Part shown: positions 1 through 8,609 of the stretch, one piece after another
Layout of the letters: each line of letters begins with the position of its first letter
How positions within the stretch are numbered: position 1 is the first letter of the stretch
DNA from: an uncultured Bryobacterales bacterium
GTDB lineage: Bacteria; Acidobacteriota; Terriglobia; Bryobacterales; UBA6623
Assembly (NCBI GenBank): GCA_951813605.1
Contig: OX638379.1
Coordinates: 2,118,471-2,182,470, forward strand
DNA length: 64,000 nt
Direction of reading: 5' to 3'
Position numbers and translations under genes: made by a program
The notes under the pieces: generated by a model
The model's database searches: none
What the model was told of the DNA's origin: nothing
What the model saw: the letters and a program-made list of their open reading frames with translations, nothing else

Positions 1-300
1 TACGAGACACCGGCGGCGCCGGAACGCGCTACGAAACGACGGCTTGGAATGGACAGTCTCGGAACGCGCGTTGATTAATCGGGCTCCGATCTTGATATCG
101 CGCGCCCACGCGGGGACCAGTCCCCACCGGTGCAGCGCCAGCGAGCGCCGGCCCAAGGAATCCGCTCGGCAAACAGCGAAATTCTGGGTTGGCGCGCCGT
201 TCCAGCGGCTGCGCACGCCGACCCGCTCGGCATTGGCGTTCAATTCGTACAGGTCGATTAGATCGTCTTCGTCTACGTCTTGAGTGAATCGCCCGCACAT
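1..300 (-). CDS. SRAP domain protein (HMCES/YedK family), 3' part beyond the window
   Basis: This reading frame opens at an ATG at position 300 and runs without a stop off the left edge, giving 100 residues. It begins MCGRF, so Cys2 becomes the N-terminal residue after Met removal. It continues with the family block WGLVPAWA (residues 59-66) and INARSET (76-82) followed by KPSFRSAFRRRRCLV. In E. coli YedK, Cys2 forms a thiazolidine crosslink with abasic sites in single-stranded DNA and Asn75 helps; Asn77 here is the counterpart. The later Glu and His of the active site would lie outside the window. Role by family: cytoplasmic shielding of abasic sites at replication forks. No Shine-Dalgarno is evident. 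Identification is firm from the motifs; only the C-terminus is unseen. Confidence 0.93.
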   Translation of the reverse strand, partial: MCGRFTQDVDEDDLIDLYELNANAERVGVRSRWNGAPTQNFAVCRADSLGRRSLALHRWGLVPAWARDIKIGARLINARSETVHSKPSFRSAFRRRRCLV

Positions 301-572
301 AGGTCGCTAAGCCGCTCCGGGATTCTCTGCTCGTGCCCGATTGTATCCCAAGCATGACGTTCATCCGCCATCCGGAGTTGCTGGCGATGTAAGTTGGAAA
401 GGGTCTGGTTGCCGGGTGGAACCGAATTCAAAAACGGCACGTCGTAGAATATGGGTATGCCGTGACGAGTTCCGCGAGGGAGGGGCCCCGGCAGTTAACC
501 AAGTCCTTGCGCGATCCGTCTTACTGGGTAGCGGCCTTCGTCTAGACGGGTGGTTTGCGGATCCAAGCATTA

Positions 573-1778
573 ATGTCAACTCGAGGCAAGGTGTATGCAT
601 TCGCTCTGGCCGTCGTAATGCTCGCATCCGCGGGCTACCTGGCCAAGCCGTGGCTGGCGGGGAGAGCCGACGCGGCAGTCGGCGACGAGGCGGGCTCCGT
701 AGCCGAAGACGCCGTGCCCGTATCGGTTGAGCTTGCCGCTCGAGGGCCGATTTCCAATTCCCTGTCATCAACGGCCAATCTTCGCGCGCGCAGAGAGGTC
801 GAGATCGCGACGCAAGCGGCGGGCCTTGTCACGGAGGTGCGGGCCGAGGAAGGCGATTTCGTCCAGACCGGCCACGTTCTGTGCTCGCTTGACGACCGGG
901 ACCTGCGGATCGACCTGGAACTCGCCCAGCAGCGGCTCGCGCAAACGAGAATTCAGCTCGAAGCGGCAAGCATTCGCCGGGAGCAAGCCGAGGCCAAGCT
1001 GAGAAACAGGCGAGCCGAAGTTAGGAGGAACGAGGAAGCCCTCTCCCAAGGGTTGCTCGCAGAATCGGAAGTCGCGGTCCAGCGGCATGAAATCGAGGAT
1101 ATCGAGCACGATCTCCGCATCGTGGACTCCACGGTCAGGGAGAATCGTTTCAAGCAGGACGAGCTGGAAGCGCAGATCCGAAAGGTCCGGCTGCAAATCT
1201 CCCAAACGTCGATCACTGCCCCCTTCGCGGGGCGCATCACCGAGCGGAAGGTGGAACTCGGCCAGTCGCTCAGGGTCTCGGACAAGGTGTTCAAGATCGC
1301 GGCGTTCTCCCCGCTGTACGCCGAAGTGTACCTAGCCGAGAGGGATTCCCGAGAGGCCCAAGCCGGCCAGCTGGCCAGGATCCGCCTCGGCCCGCTTGAC
1401 AGCGAGGTCGCGCTCGGCCGGGTCGAGCGGGTGAGTCCGGTCGTGGACGAGCAGACGGGAACTGTCAAGGTGACCGTGCGCTTCGATCCGCCGAATCGCG
1501 GTTTCCGCCCGGGGGCATTCGTCCGCGTGGATATCCAGACCAACACGGATTCCGATGCCGTGCTGATTCCAAAGCAGGCGGTCATCGAGGAGGACGCGCA
1601 GCTTTACGTCGTTGTGATCGGCGAGGACGGCACGGCACGGCGCATAGCAGTAGACCTCGGCTACCAGAACGAAACGGACGTGCAGGTGCGATCCGGTGTT
1701 CGCGAGGGCGAGACGGTCGTGGTCGCCGGCCAAGGCCGCCTCAAGGACGGGGACAGGACCAGGGTGGTCAGCGACTAG
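573..1778 (+). CDS. RND efflux membrane-fusion protein (HlyD/AcrA family)
   Basis: Periplasmic adaptor that links an inner-membrane RND pump to an outer-membrane channel. The 401-residue product has an N-terminal signal anchor (hydrophobic residues about 7-25). A biotinyl-lipoyl-like half (QAAGLVTEVRAEEGDFVQTG) follows, then a long charged alpha-helical hairpin, the second lipoyl half (TSITAPFAGRITERKVELGQ) and beta-barrel and membrane-proximal domains. The frame can open at a TTG at 555, but I prefer the ATG at 573, which puts a short basic n-region directly before the hydrophobic segment; neither has a clear ribosome site. Two RND pump genes follow on the same strand after 51 and 20 bp, so the three probably form one operon. 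No TolC-like channel or regulator is in the window, so substrate is unknown. Confidence 0.92.
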   Translation: MSTRGKVYAFALAVVMLASAGYLAKPWLAGRADAAVGDEAGSVAEDAVPVSVELAARGPISNSLSSTANLRARREVEIATQAAGLVTEVRAEEGDFVQTGHVLCSLDDRDLRIDLELAQQRLAQTRIQLEAASIRREQAEAKLRNRRAEVRRNEEALSQGLLAESEVAVQRHEIEDIEHDLRIVDSTVRENRFKQDELEAQIRKVRLQISQTSITAPFAGRITERKVELGQSLRVSDKVFKIAAFSPLYAEVYLAERDSREAQAGQLARIRLGPLDSEVALGRVERVSPVVDEQTGTVKVTVRFDPPNRGFRPGAFVRVDIQTNTDSDAVLIPKQAVIEEDAQLYVVVIGEDGTARRIAVDLGYQNETDVQVRSGVREGETVVVAGQGRLKDGDRTRVVSD

Positions 1779-1829
1779 GCAGCCCCCGACGACAGCCCCC
1801 GCCACGCAACGCCGCCGAGCATCGAATCC

Positions 1830-4800
1830 GTGCAAATCACCCGAATAGCGATCCGAAGACCCGTCACCGTCCTCATGGCGGTGGCAGCGGTCCTGCTGTT
1901 CGGATACGTGTCCCTCGACCGGATGGCACTGAACCTGCTCCCGGAAATTTCGTACCCGTCTCTGACCGTTCAGACCGACTACGAGGACGCGGCTCCGGAA
2001 GAGATTGAGTCGCTCTTGACGCGCCCCGTGGAGGAGGCCGTCGGCGTGGTAGGCGGCTTGAATCGGATCACTTCGATATCGCGGCCCGGACAGTCCGAAG
2101 TCGTGTTGGAGTTCAACTGGAATGCCGACATGGACACTGCCGCTGTCGACGTCCGGGAAAAGCTTGACCTCATCGACTTTGCACAGGACATCAAGCGGCC
2201 CGTTATCCTGCGCTTCGATCCGTCGAATGACCCGATAGTGCGCGTGCAGCTGCACGGCGGACTCACGCTGGCCAGGCTGCGCGATATCGCCGATCGCGAG
2301 TTCAAGAAGCGTCTCGAGGCGGTCGAAGGTGTCGCGGCGGTAAAGATAGTCGGGGGGCGAGAAGAGCAGATCCGGGTCGAGATCGACGAGCAGCGCGTCG
2401 CCGAGCTGGGAATTCCTATTACCCAGGTCACGGACATCCTGCGCCAGGAAAACCTGAACCGAGCGAGCGGCAGCCTTTACGACCTGGACATGAACTACAT
2501 GGTCCGGATGGTCAACGAGTTCCGTTCCGTGGACGAGGTCCGCGAGATTGTCATAGCCGACCAATCCGGGCGCAAGATCGTAGTCAAGGATGTCGCCCGG
2601 GTGTGGCGCGGCTCGAAGGAGCGGGACATCATCGCCCGCTTCAATGGCAGCGAGAGCGTCGAGATGGCGGTCTACAAGGAGGGCGACGCCAACACGGTCA
2701 CGGTCTGCCGAGCCGTCATTCAGCTGCTCGATGCGATGAAAGAAGAGCCCACCTATCCAGGCGGCGTGGAGACCTCGGCGGTATTCGACCAATCGCGCTT
2801 CATCATTGGCAGCGTGAGGCATGTCCTCTCCTCGGCCGTAGTGGGCGGGATACTCGCGACCTGCATCCTGTTCGTGTTCCTGAGGGACGGTCGCAGCACC
2901 GCGATTGTCGCCGCGTCGATTCCCATCTCGGTCATGGCGACATTCGCAGCCATGTACCAATCCGGCATTACGCTGAACCTCATGTCGCTCGGCGGCGTCG
3001 CCCTTGGCGTCGGCATGCTCGTGGACAATTCCATCGTGGTTCTAGAGGCCGTGCATCGCCACCGCAAGCCCGGGACGCCTCTCGCCGAAGCAGTCTACGC
3101 AGGCACGAGCGAGGTGTCGATGCCTGTGACCGCGTCGACATTGACGACGGTCGCCGTGTTCCTCCCGCTCGGCTTCGTCGAGGGTATCGGAGGGCAGCTG
3201 TTTCGTGACCAAGCGCTTACGATTACCTTCGCGCTGATCGCGTCGCTCGCTGTTGCTCTAACGGTGATTCCCATGCTGCTCTCCGCGAGGCTTCGCCCGA
3301 CGGACGAGTCTTCCGGTAACGTCGACGAGCAGGCAGTGGCCCCGGCTCGCACCCGCCTCGTAGCTTGGATCGTGGCGGCGGCCCGATTCGCAGCGGTCGA
3401 GGCGCCCCGCGTGATCGTCGCGGACGTGCGCCGACTGCTCGCAAGCCTCGGCGCCGGCAGCCTGCGCTTCGCGCGCCCATTCCTGACGGCATTCGACCAC
3501 GGCTTCGAGCGACTGTCGGCGGATTACTCCAGATGGCTCGAGGCGGCCTTGAAGAACAAGCCGGCCGCGCTGGGCGCCGTGCTGGTCTCTGTGGCTCTAG
3601 CTGGCGTGGCCCTCCGTTTTCTGGGAGGCGAGTTGATCCCATCGCTGTCGCTGGGAGAGTTTTCCTTCCAGCTCGAGCTGCCGGACGGGCGTCCACTGGA
3701 GGCCACCGATCGACTGATGCAGCAGGTCGAGTCCGAGGCGCTGGCAATTCCCGCAGTGGCCGCTGTGTTTTCGACCGTGGGCAGTAGCCGGCAGAATCAG
3801 TTCGCGAGCGGGTCGCTGGAAGAAAATCTTGGCACTCTCAGCGTCATTCTCGCGGACCAGGACGACAGAGCTGCGGAGGAGGCCGTGATTGGCAGGGTCC
3901 GAGAGATCCTAGCGCAGCTGCCTGAAGTCGAGTCGAAGTTCGAACCGCCTGCACTTTTCAGTTCCAAGACCCCTGTGGAAGTCGAGATCTTCGCCTTCGA
4001 ACTCGAGGACCAGCGTGCGGCGGCCGAGCTAATCGCCGACCGCCTCGGCAGTATCGAGGGACTGCGAGACATCGAGACCACGACTCGCGAGGGCAGCCCG
4101 GAAATACAGGTCCGCTTCGACCGTCGCCGGTTAAACCGGCTCGGCCTCCAAGAAGAGCAGGTCGCGCGGGTTTTGCGAAACAAGATCCAAGGCAACGTCG
4201 CCACGAGGTACCGCGACGGCGAGCGCCAGATCGACGTCCTCGTCCGCGTCGATGAACCGGACCGCAACGCCATCTCGGACATCAGGGACATGGTGATCAA
4301 CAGCGCCCCTCGCCGTCGCGGGATCGGCGTGCCGACGGACTCGGGCGGTGGCGGATCCGGGGAGGGCCCGAACGCGGAACCCGAAACGCCGGCGAGAGAC
4401 CCAAGCGCGACGGCGCCCGAATCCGAATCCGTTGCGCGGCGCTTTGTCCCGATCCGTCTGGGCCAGATCGCCGAAGTGGAAATTCGGCGCGGCCCAGCCG
4501 AAATCCGCCGTATCCGGTCTCAGAGAGCGGCCATTGTAAGCGCTAACCTCAGCGGACGGGACCTGGCCAGTGTTTCGCGGGAAATCCGCGACGCGCTCGG
4601 CGACCTCCGCGAGCGGCTGCCAGTCGCCGCGACCGCCGGCATTGGTGGCCAGAATCAAGAGCTAGAGACTTCGTTTCGCAGCCTGGGCTTCGCCATGGCA
4701 CTGGCCGTGTTCCTTGTCTATCTCGTGATGGCGTCGCAGTTCGAGTCGCTGCTACACCCGTTCGTCATCTTGCTTACCGTGCCTCTGGGATTGGTGGGCA

Positions 4801-5213
4801 TGACATTCGCCCTTGCCGTAACGGGCCTCCACTTGAATGTCGTGGTGCTGCTGGGAGCAATTGTCCTGGCGGGAATCGCCGTCAACAACGGGATCGTGCT
4901 CGTGGATTACACGAATCGCTTGCGGCAACAGGGCCTCGCCAAGCGCGACGCGTTGCTGCGAGCGGGGCAAATCCGTCTCCGGCCTATTCTCATGACGTCG
5001 CTGACGACGCTGCTGGGATTATTGCCGATGGCGTTTGGCTGGGGCGAGGGCGACGAAATCCGGGTGCCTATGGCGGTCGCCCTGATGGGTGGGCTGCTTT
5101 CATCCACCCCGTTCACCTTGATCGTTATCCCGGTCGTCTACGAACTGGTCGACCGCAAGCGAATCGTGCCGGCCGACCAAGCTGCCCCGGTGGGAGCAAT
5201 CACGGGGGGCTGA
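1830..5213 (+). CDS. RND efflux pump, inner-membrane transporter (AcrB/HAE1-like), copy 1
   Basis: Proton-driven resistance-nodulation-division transporter of 1127 residues, slightly longer than typical AcrB homologues (about 1040). It starts at a GTG with the usual RND opening (ITRIAIRRPVTVLMAVAAVLL, first membrane segment). Two large periplasmic loops and the two six-helix membrane bundles are recognisable. The fourth membrane segment carries GMLVDNSIVVLE, so the first of the AcrB Asp407/Asp408 pair is kept and the second is Asn. The tenth-segment motif is VNNGIVLVD, with Asn where AcrB has Lys940. A Gly/Ser/Pro-rich linker near residues 830-870 (GGGGSGEGPNAE) is an insertion in the second periplasmic domain. 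It follows the fusion protein and precedes a second RND gene. Drug, lipid or metal specificity cannot be read from sequence. Confidence 0.93.
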   Translation: MQITRIAIRRPVTVLMAVAAVLLFGYVSLDRMALNLLPEISYPSLTVQTDYEDAAPEEIESLLTRPVEEAVGVVGGLNRITSISRPGQSEVVLEFNWNADMDTAAVDVREKLDLIDFAQDIKRPVILRFDPSNDPIVRVQLHGGLTLARLRDIADREFKKRLEAVEGVAAVKIVGGREEQIRVEIDEQRVAELGIPITQVTDILRQENLNRASGSLYDLDMNYMVRMVNEFRSVDEVREIVIADQSGRKIVVKDVARVWRGSKERDIIARFNGSESVEMAVYKEGDANTVTVCRAVIQLLDAMKEEPTYPGGVETSAVFDQSRFIIGSVRHVLSSAVVGGILATCILFVFLRDGRSTAIVAASIPISVMATFAAMYQSGITLNLMSLGGVALGVGMLVDNSIVVLEAVHRHRKPGTPLAEAVYAGTSEVSMPVTASTLTTVAVFLPLGFVEGIGGQLFRDQALTITFALIASLAVALTVIPMLLSARLRPTDESSGNVDEQAVAPARTRLVAWIVAAARFAAVEAPRVIVADVRRLLASLGAGSLRFARPFLTAFDHGFERLSADYSRWLEAALKNKPAALGAVLVSVALAGVALRFLGGELIPSLSLGEFSFQLELPDGRPLEATDRLMQQVESEALAIPAVAAVFSTVGSSRQNQFASGSLEENLGTLSVILADQDDRAAEEAVIGRVREILAQLPEVESKFEPPALFSSKTPVEVEIFAFELEDQRAAAELIADRLGSIEGLRDIETTTREGSPEIQVRFDRRRLNRLGLQEEQVARVLRNKIQGNVATRYRDGERQIDVLVRVDEPDRNAISDIRDMVINSAPRRRGIGVPTDSGGGGSGEGPNAEPETPARDPSATAPESESVARRFVPIRLGQIAEVEIRRGPAEIRRIRSQRAAIVSANLSGRDLASVSREIRDALGDLRERLPVAATAGIGGQNQELETSFRSLGFAMALAVFLVYLVMASQFESLLHPFVILLTVPLGLVGMTFALAVTGLHLNVVVLLGAIVLAGIAVNNGIVLVDYTNRLRQQGLAKRDALLRAGQIRLRPILMTSLTTLLGLLPMAFGWGEGDEIRVPMAVALMGGLLSSTPFTLIVIPVVYELVDRKRIVPADQAAPVGAITGG

Positions 5214-5233
5214 CCCGCTAGGTCAGCACTGAA

Positions 5234-8200
5234 ATGCCACCAAATCCCCTCAGCCCGCCGAGCCAAGCCTCGGGCGAGCGACTGGCGAGGCTTGCCATTC
5301 GCAATCCGGTAACGGTTTGCATGCTCTTTGTATCGATCGTGGTCCTAGGGGCAATCGCGCTAACGCGGATTCCTTTGATGCTCATGCCGCAGCTCGACGC
5401 TCCGGTGATGTTCGTCCGCGCGGATTACTTCAACGCCACTCCCGACCAGGTCCTCGAATCGATCACGAAACCCATGGAAGAAGCCATCGCAACCGTTCCG
5501 GGCGTCAAGCGAATGAATTCCACGTCGTCGCCGAACGGCGTGTCGATTCAAATCTGGTGCGGCATGAGCGCCGACACGTCCCGCATCCGTTCCGATATGC
5601 GGGAAAAGATCGAGCAGATCCGCGACGAGTTGCCGGAGGACCTGCGACAGATCCAGATCCTGAACTTCTCAACCGATGAAATCCCGATCCTTGAGGGCAC
5701 GCTCACGGCAAACCGAGATTTGCGGACCGCCTACGACTTCCTGGATTCCAGGGTGAAAAAGCCGCTGGAGCGAATTCCCGGAATCGGCAACGTCGAGCTT
5801 TGGGGCACCGACCGCAAGCAGGTCGACATTTACCTGCGTATCGACGACATCAAGCGCTACGGCGTCGATGTCGGCAGGCTCTACCGTTCCATCCAAGGAT
5901 CGGCGCTCAATCTGACGCTGGGACGGGTCTCCGACGGCGGGCGCCGCTACACGGCCGTTGCCAAGGGCGCCATCGATTCGGTCGAGGCCATCAACGAATT
6001 CCCGATAGGCCAGAACAGCCTAGTGCTGGCCGACATAGCTGACGTGGTTTACGACCAGCGGCCCAGGAACTCGGGACGCCACCAAAACGGTGCCTACGCC
6101 GTGGGGCTCATGCTGCAGAAGACTGCCGATGCGAACACGGTCGAGGTCGTCGATCAAGTCCTGGCGGCGTTCGAGGCGTGGAGTGAAGACCCGTCCATGG
6201 ACGGACTCGCGGTCCGCTGGTGGCACAACTCGGGCGACGAGATCCGCAACGGCCTAGCGGAACTTCTGACGGCCGGATCGATCGGCGCGGTCTTGGCAAT
6301 GCTGGTGCTGTTCGCCTTCCTCCGCCGCGTGGACGCCAGCCTGGCGGTTGGCCTCGCGATTCCCTTCTCCGTGCTAACAGCGATCGGACTGCTGTATTTC
6401 AACGGCGGCAGCCTCAATATCCTTTCGATGATGGGCCTCATGCTGGCAGCGGGGATGCTCGTAGACAACGCCGTGGTCGTACTGGAATCCATCTTCCTGA
6501 GACTCGAGCGGGGCGACTCCCCGGCCCGGGCGGCAAGACGGGGTGCCGGAGAGGTCAGTGTCGCTGTGGTTGCTGCGACATCCACGACCATGATCATCTT
6601 CGTGCCTCTACTGTTTGACTCGGAATCCCAGCTGTCGATCATGCTGAGCCACGTGGGCATCGCGATCATATTCGCCCTGCTGTGCTCGTTGTTCGTCTCA
6701 CTGACACTGATCCCCTTGGTAACTGCGAAGCTGCTCAAGTACACGAAGGTCAAACGGTCCTCGGCCACGCCCGAGGCAAGCAGTGTGGTTGTGGATCGGT
6801 TGGAGTCGGTCCTGTCACGCTTGAGGGCGCGCGGCGAGGCCGCTTACACGCCTCCGTTCATGCGGGGCTACATGCGGCTGGTGGTCTGGCACTTGGACCG
6901 GAGATACAAGGTAGGGCTAGTCGCGGTGCCGGCGATCCTAGGGGTCGCCGGCTGGGCGCTGGTCGAGGTTGTTCCCGACCACTCGCCCGACGCGACTTCG
7001 CTGTCGTCCATCAGGATCGCTTACGAATTCTCCGAGAACTACCATTACGCAAAGATCGAGCGGGATTACGTCATCCCGGTCGAGGATGTCCTGCACGCCA
7101 ACATGGAGCGTTTCAAGCTCAAGTCGACATCCAGCGGGTACACGAACAACGGGGCATGGACTCGGGCGTATCTTGATCCAGATAAGATCTCGCATGAGGA
7201 GGTCGGTGAAATCCGGAAGGCTATCAAAGATGTCCTTCCTGTCATTCCCGGGGCGACAATCGAACTCGGCAGGGAGTCTGGTGGCGATCGCAACTGGATC
7301 ACTGCCAACATATACGGTGATGATCCGAATGTATTGCGTGAAATTTCCCAGGAGGCGAGACAGGCCCTTTTGAAGACCGACGGCATCACGGAGGTGTACA
7401 CCGGCCTGCGAGGCGCGCGCGACGAAGTGCGGGTCCGCCTGCGTCGCGATATCTCGCGCAAGTACGGTATTTCCCCGCAAACCGTCGCCCAGGTTCTAGG
7501 AATTACCGTCCGCTCGCAGCGAATGCGCGATTTCCGAACGCCGGAGGGCGAGGTGGAGTTGTGGGTCGGGCTGGACCCCGCCGACATGCAGAGCATCGAC
7601 GACCTCAAGTCAATCGTCGTGGGCGGAGGCCCCGCAGGGGAGCAGATCCTGCTGGGCAATGTCGCGGAACTAGGTGTGTACGACGTAGCCGGGCAAGTGA
7701 CCCGAGAGAACCGCAGGCTGTTTTCAGAAATCCAAGCCGTCTACGGCGGCGGGCGAATGGACGAAGGGCGCGAAGCGTTCAAGGAAACGCTTGACAGCGT
7801 GCAGTACCCAGCGGGATACAACTGGAGTTACGGGTTCTGGACGATGCAGCAGAGCGAGGACGTGGCGGAGTTCGTATTCAGCATGCTGCTTGCGCTTGTC
7901 ATGGTGTATTTCGTGATGGCAGCGCTGTTCGAATCCCTGCTGCATCCGTTCGCCATCATGTTTGCCCTGCCCTTCTCGGTAGTCGGGATTCTGGCGTTCT
8001 TGCTGATCACCGGCACGCCGTTCAACGTGATGGCGCAGATCGGCATCATCATCCTGATCGGAATTGTCGTGAACAACGGCATCGTGCTGATCAATCACAT
8101 CAACAACCTACGTCGCGAAGGACTTGACCGGCATCCGGCTATTCTGATCGGCTGCTATGAAAGACTCCGCCCGATTTGCATGACCGCCGCTACGACGGTC

Positions 8201-8422
8201 GTAGGACTCACCCCGCTCGCTTGGGGCACTGCCAATCTGCTGGGCATGAACTACTTCCCCCTGGCACGAACCGTGATGGGCGGGCTGATCGCGTCGACCG
8301 CGCTGACCCTGGTTGTCCTGCCGACGTATTACGTGATCCTTGACGACTTCGGAATCTGGTGCCGCCGGACTTGGGCATCTAGCAGCCCCCGTCAAGCGCC
8401 CCAACCAATGTCCGGCGACTGA
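5234..8422 (+). CDS. RND efflux pump, inner-membrane transporter, copy 2
   Basis: Second RND transporter, 1062 residues, starting at an ATG 20 bp after the first pump gene. It has the same architecture (ARLAIRNPVTVCMLFVSIVVLG as first segment) but is clearly diverged from copy 1, so this is not a recent tandem duplication. Fourth-segment motif GMLVDNAVVVLES and tenth-segment motif VNNGIVLINH again show single Asp and Asn in place of AcrB Lys940. Tandem RND genes behind one fusion protein recall MdtABC, where two different RND subunits make a mixed trimer; whether that is so here is an inference from arrangement only. Expected location is the inner membrane with periplasmic porter domains. Confidence 0.92.
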   Translation: MPPNPLSPPSQASGERLARLAIRNPVTVCMLFVSIVVLGAIALTRIPLMLMPQLDAPVMFVRADYFNATPDQVLESITKPMEEAIATVPGVKRMNSTSSPNGVSIQIWCGMSADTSRIRSDMREKIEQIRDELPEDLRQIQILNFSTDEIPILEGTLTANRDLRTAYDFLDSRVKKPLERIPGIGNVELWGTDRKQVDIYLRIDDIKRYGVDVGRLYRSIQGSALNLTLGRVSDGGRRYTAVAKGAIDSVEAINEFPIGQNSLVLADIADVVYDQRPRNSGRHQNGAYAVGLMLQKTADANTVEVVDQVLAAFEAWSEDPSMDGLAVRWWHNSGDEIRNGLAELLTAGSIGAVLAMLVLFAFLRRVDASLAVGLAIPFSVLTAIGLLYFNGGSLNILSMMGLMLAAGMLVDNAVVVLESIFLRLERGDSPARAARRGAGEVSVAVVAATSTTMIIFVPLLFDSESQLSIMLSHVGIAIIFALLCSLFVSLTLIPLVTAKLLKYTKVKRSSATPEASSVVVDRLESVLSRLRARGEAAYTPPFMRGYMRLVVWHLDRRYKVGLVAVPAILGVAGWALVEVVPDHSPDATSLSSIRIAYEFSENYHYAKIERDYVIPVEDVLHANMERFKLKSTSSGYTNNGAWTRAYLDPDKISHEEVGEIRKAIKDVLPVIPGATIELGRESGGDRNWITANIYGDDPNVLREISQEARQALLKTDGITEVYTGLRGARDEVRVRLRRDISRKYGISPQTVAQVLGITVRSQRMRDFRTPEGEVELWVGLDPADMQSIDDLKSIVVGGGPAGEQILLGNVAELGVYDVAGQVTRENRRLFSEIQAVYGGGRMDEGREAFKETLDSVQYPAGYNWSYGFWTMQQSEDVAEFVFSMLLALVMVYFVMAALFESLLHPFAIMFALPFSVVGILAFLLITGTPFNVMAQIGIIILIGIVVNNGIVLINHINNLRREGLDRHPAILIGCYERLRPICMTAATTVVGLTPLAWGTANLLGMNYFPLARTVMGGLIASTALTLVVLPTYYVILDDFGIWCRRTWASSSPRQAPQPMSGD

Positions 8423-8461
8423 GCCGCTTAGGGCGGGCATGGGCTCCCTGCCTGACGCGGG

Positions 8462-8479
8462 CCCGGCAGCAGGGCCGGG
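8462..8479. terminator. Weak hairpin between convergent genes
   Basis: CCCGGC and GCCGGG form a 6-bp GC stem with a 6-nt loop, 40 bp after the second RND gene and about 130 bp from the 3' end of the convergent sulfatase gene. There is no T-tract after it, so intrinsic termination is doubtful. Confidence 0.2.
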
Positions 8480-8609
8480 AGCGCGCCCGTCCGGTCGGCT
8501 GGGTTCCGGCCGGCCCGCAGCGCACCGGACGCCGCTCTCATTGAAAGCCCAATTCACCAGCGCCCCTTCCGGGCCCGGCTCTTCTCGCCGTGATGCAGGC
8601 GGTTCCCCG

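Noticed and set aside
1332-2960. 542-codon open frame on the minus strand
   Set aside because: Antisense to the membrane-fusion protein and RND pump; no family motifs and a typical high-GC shadow.
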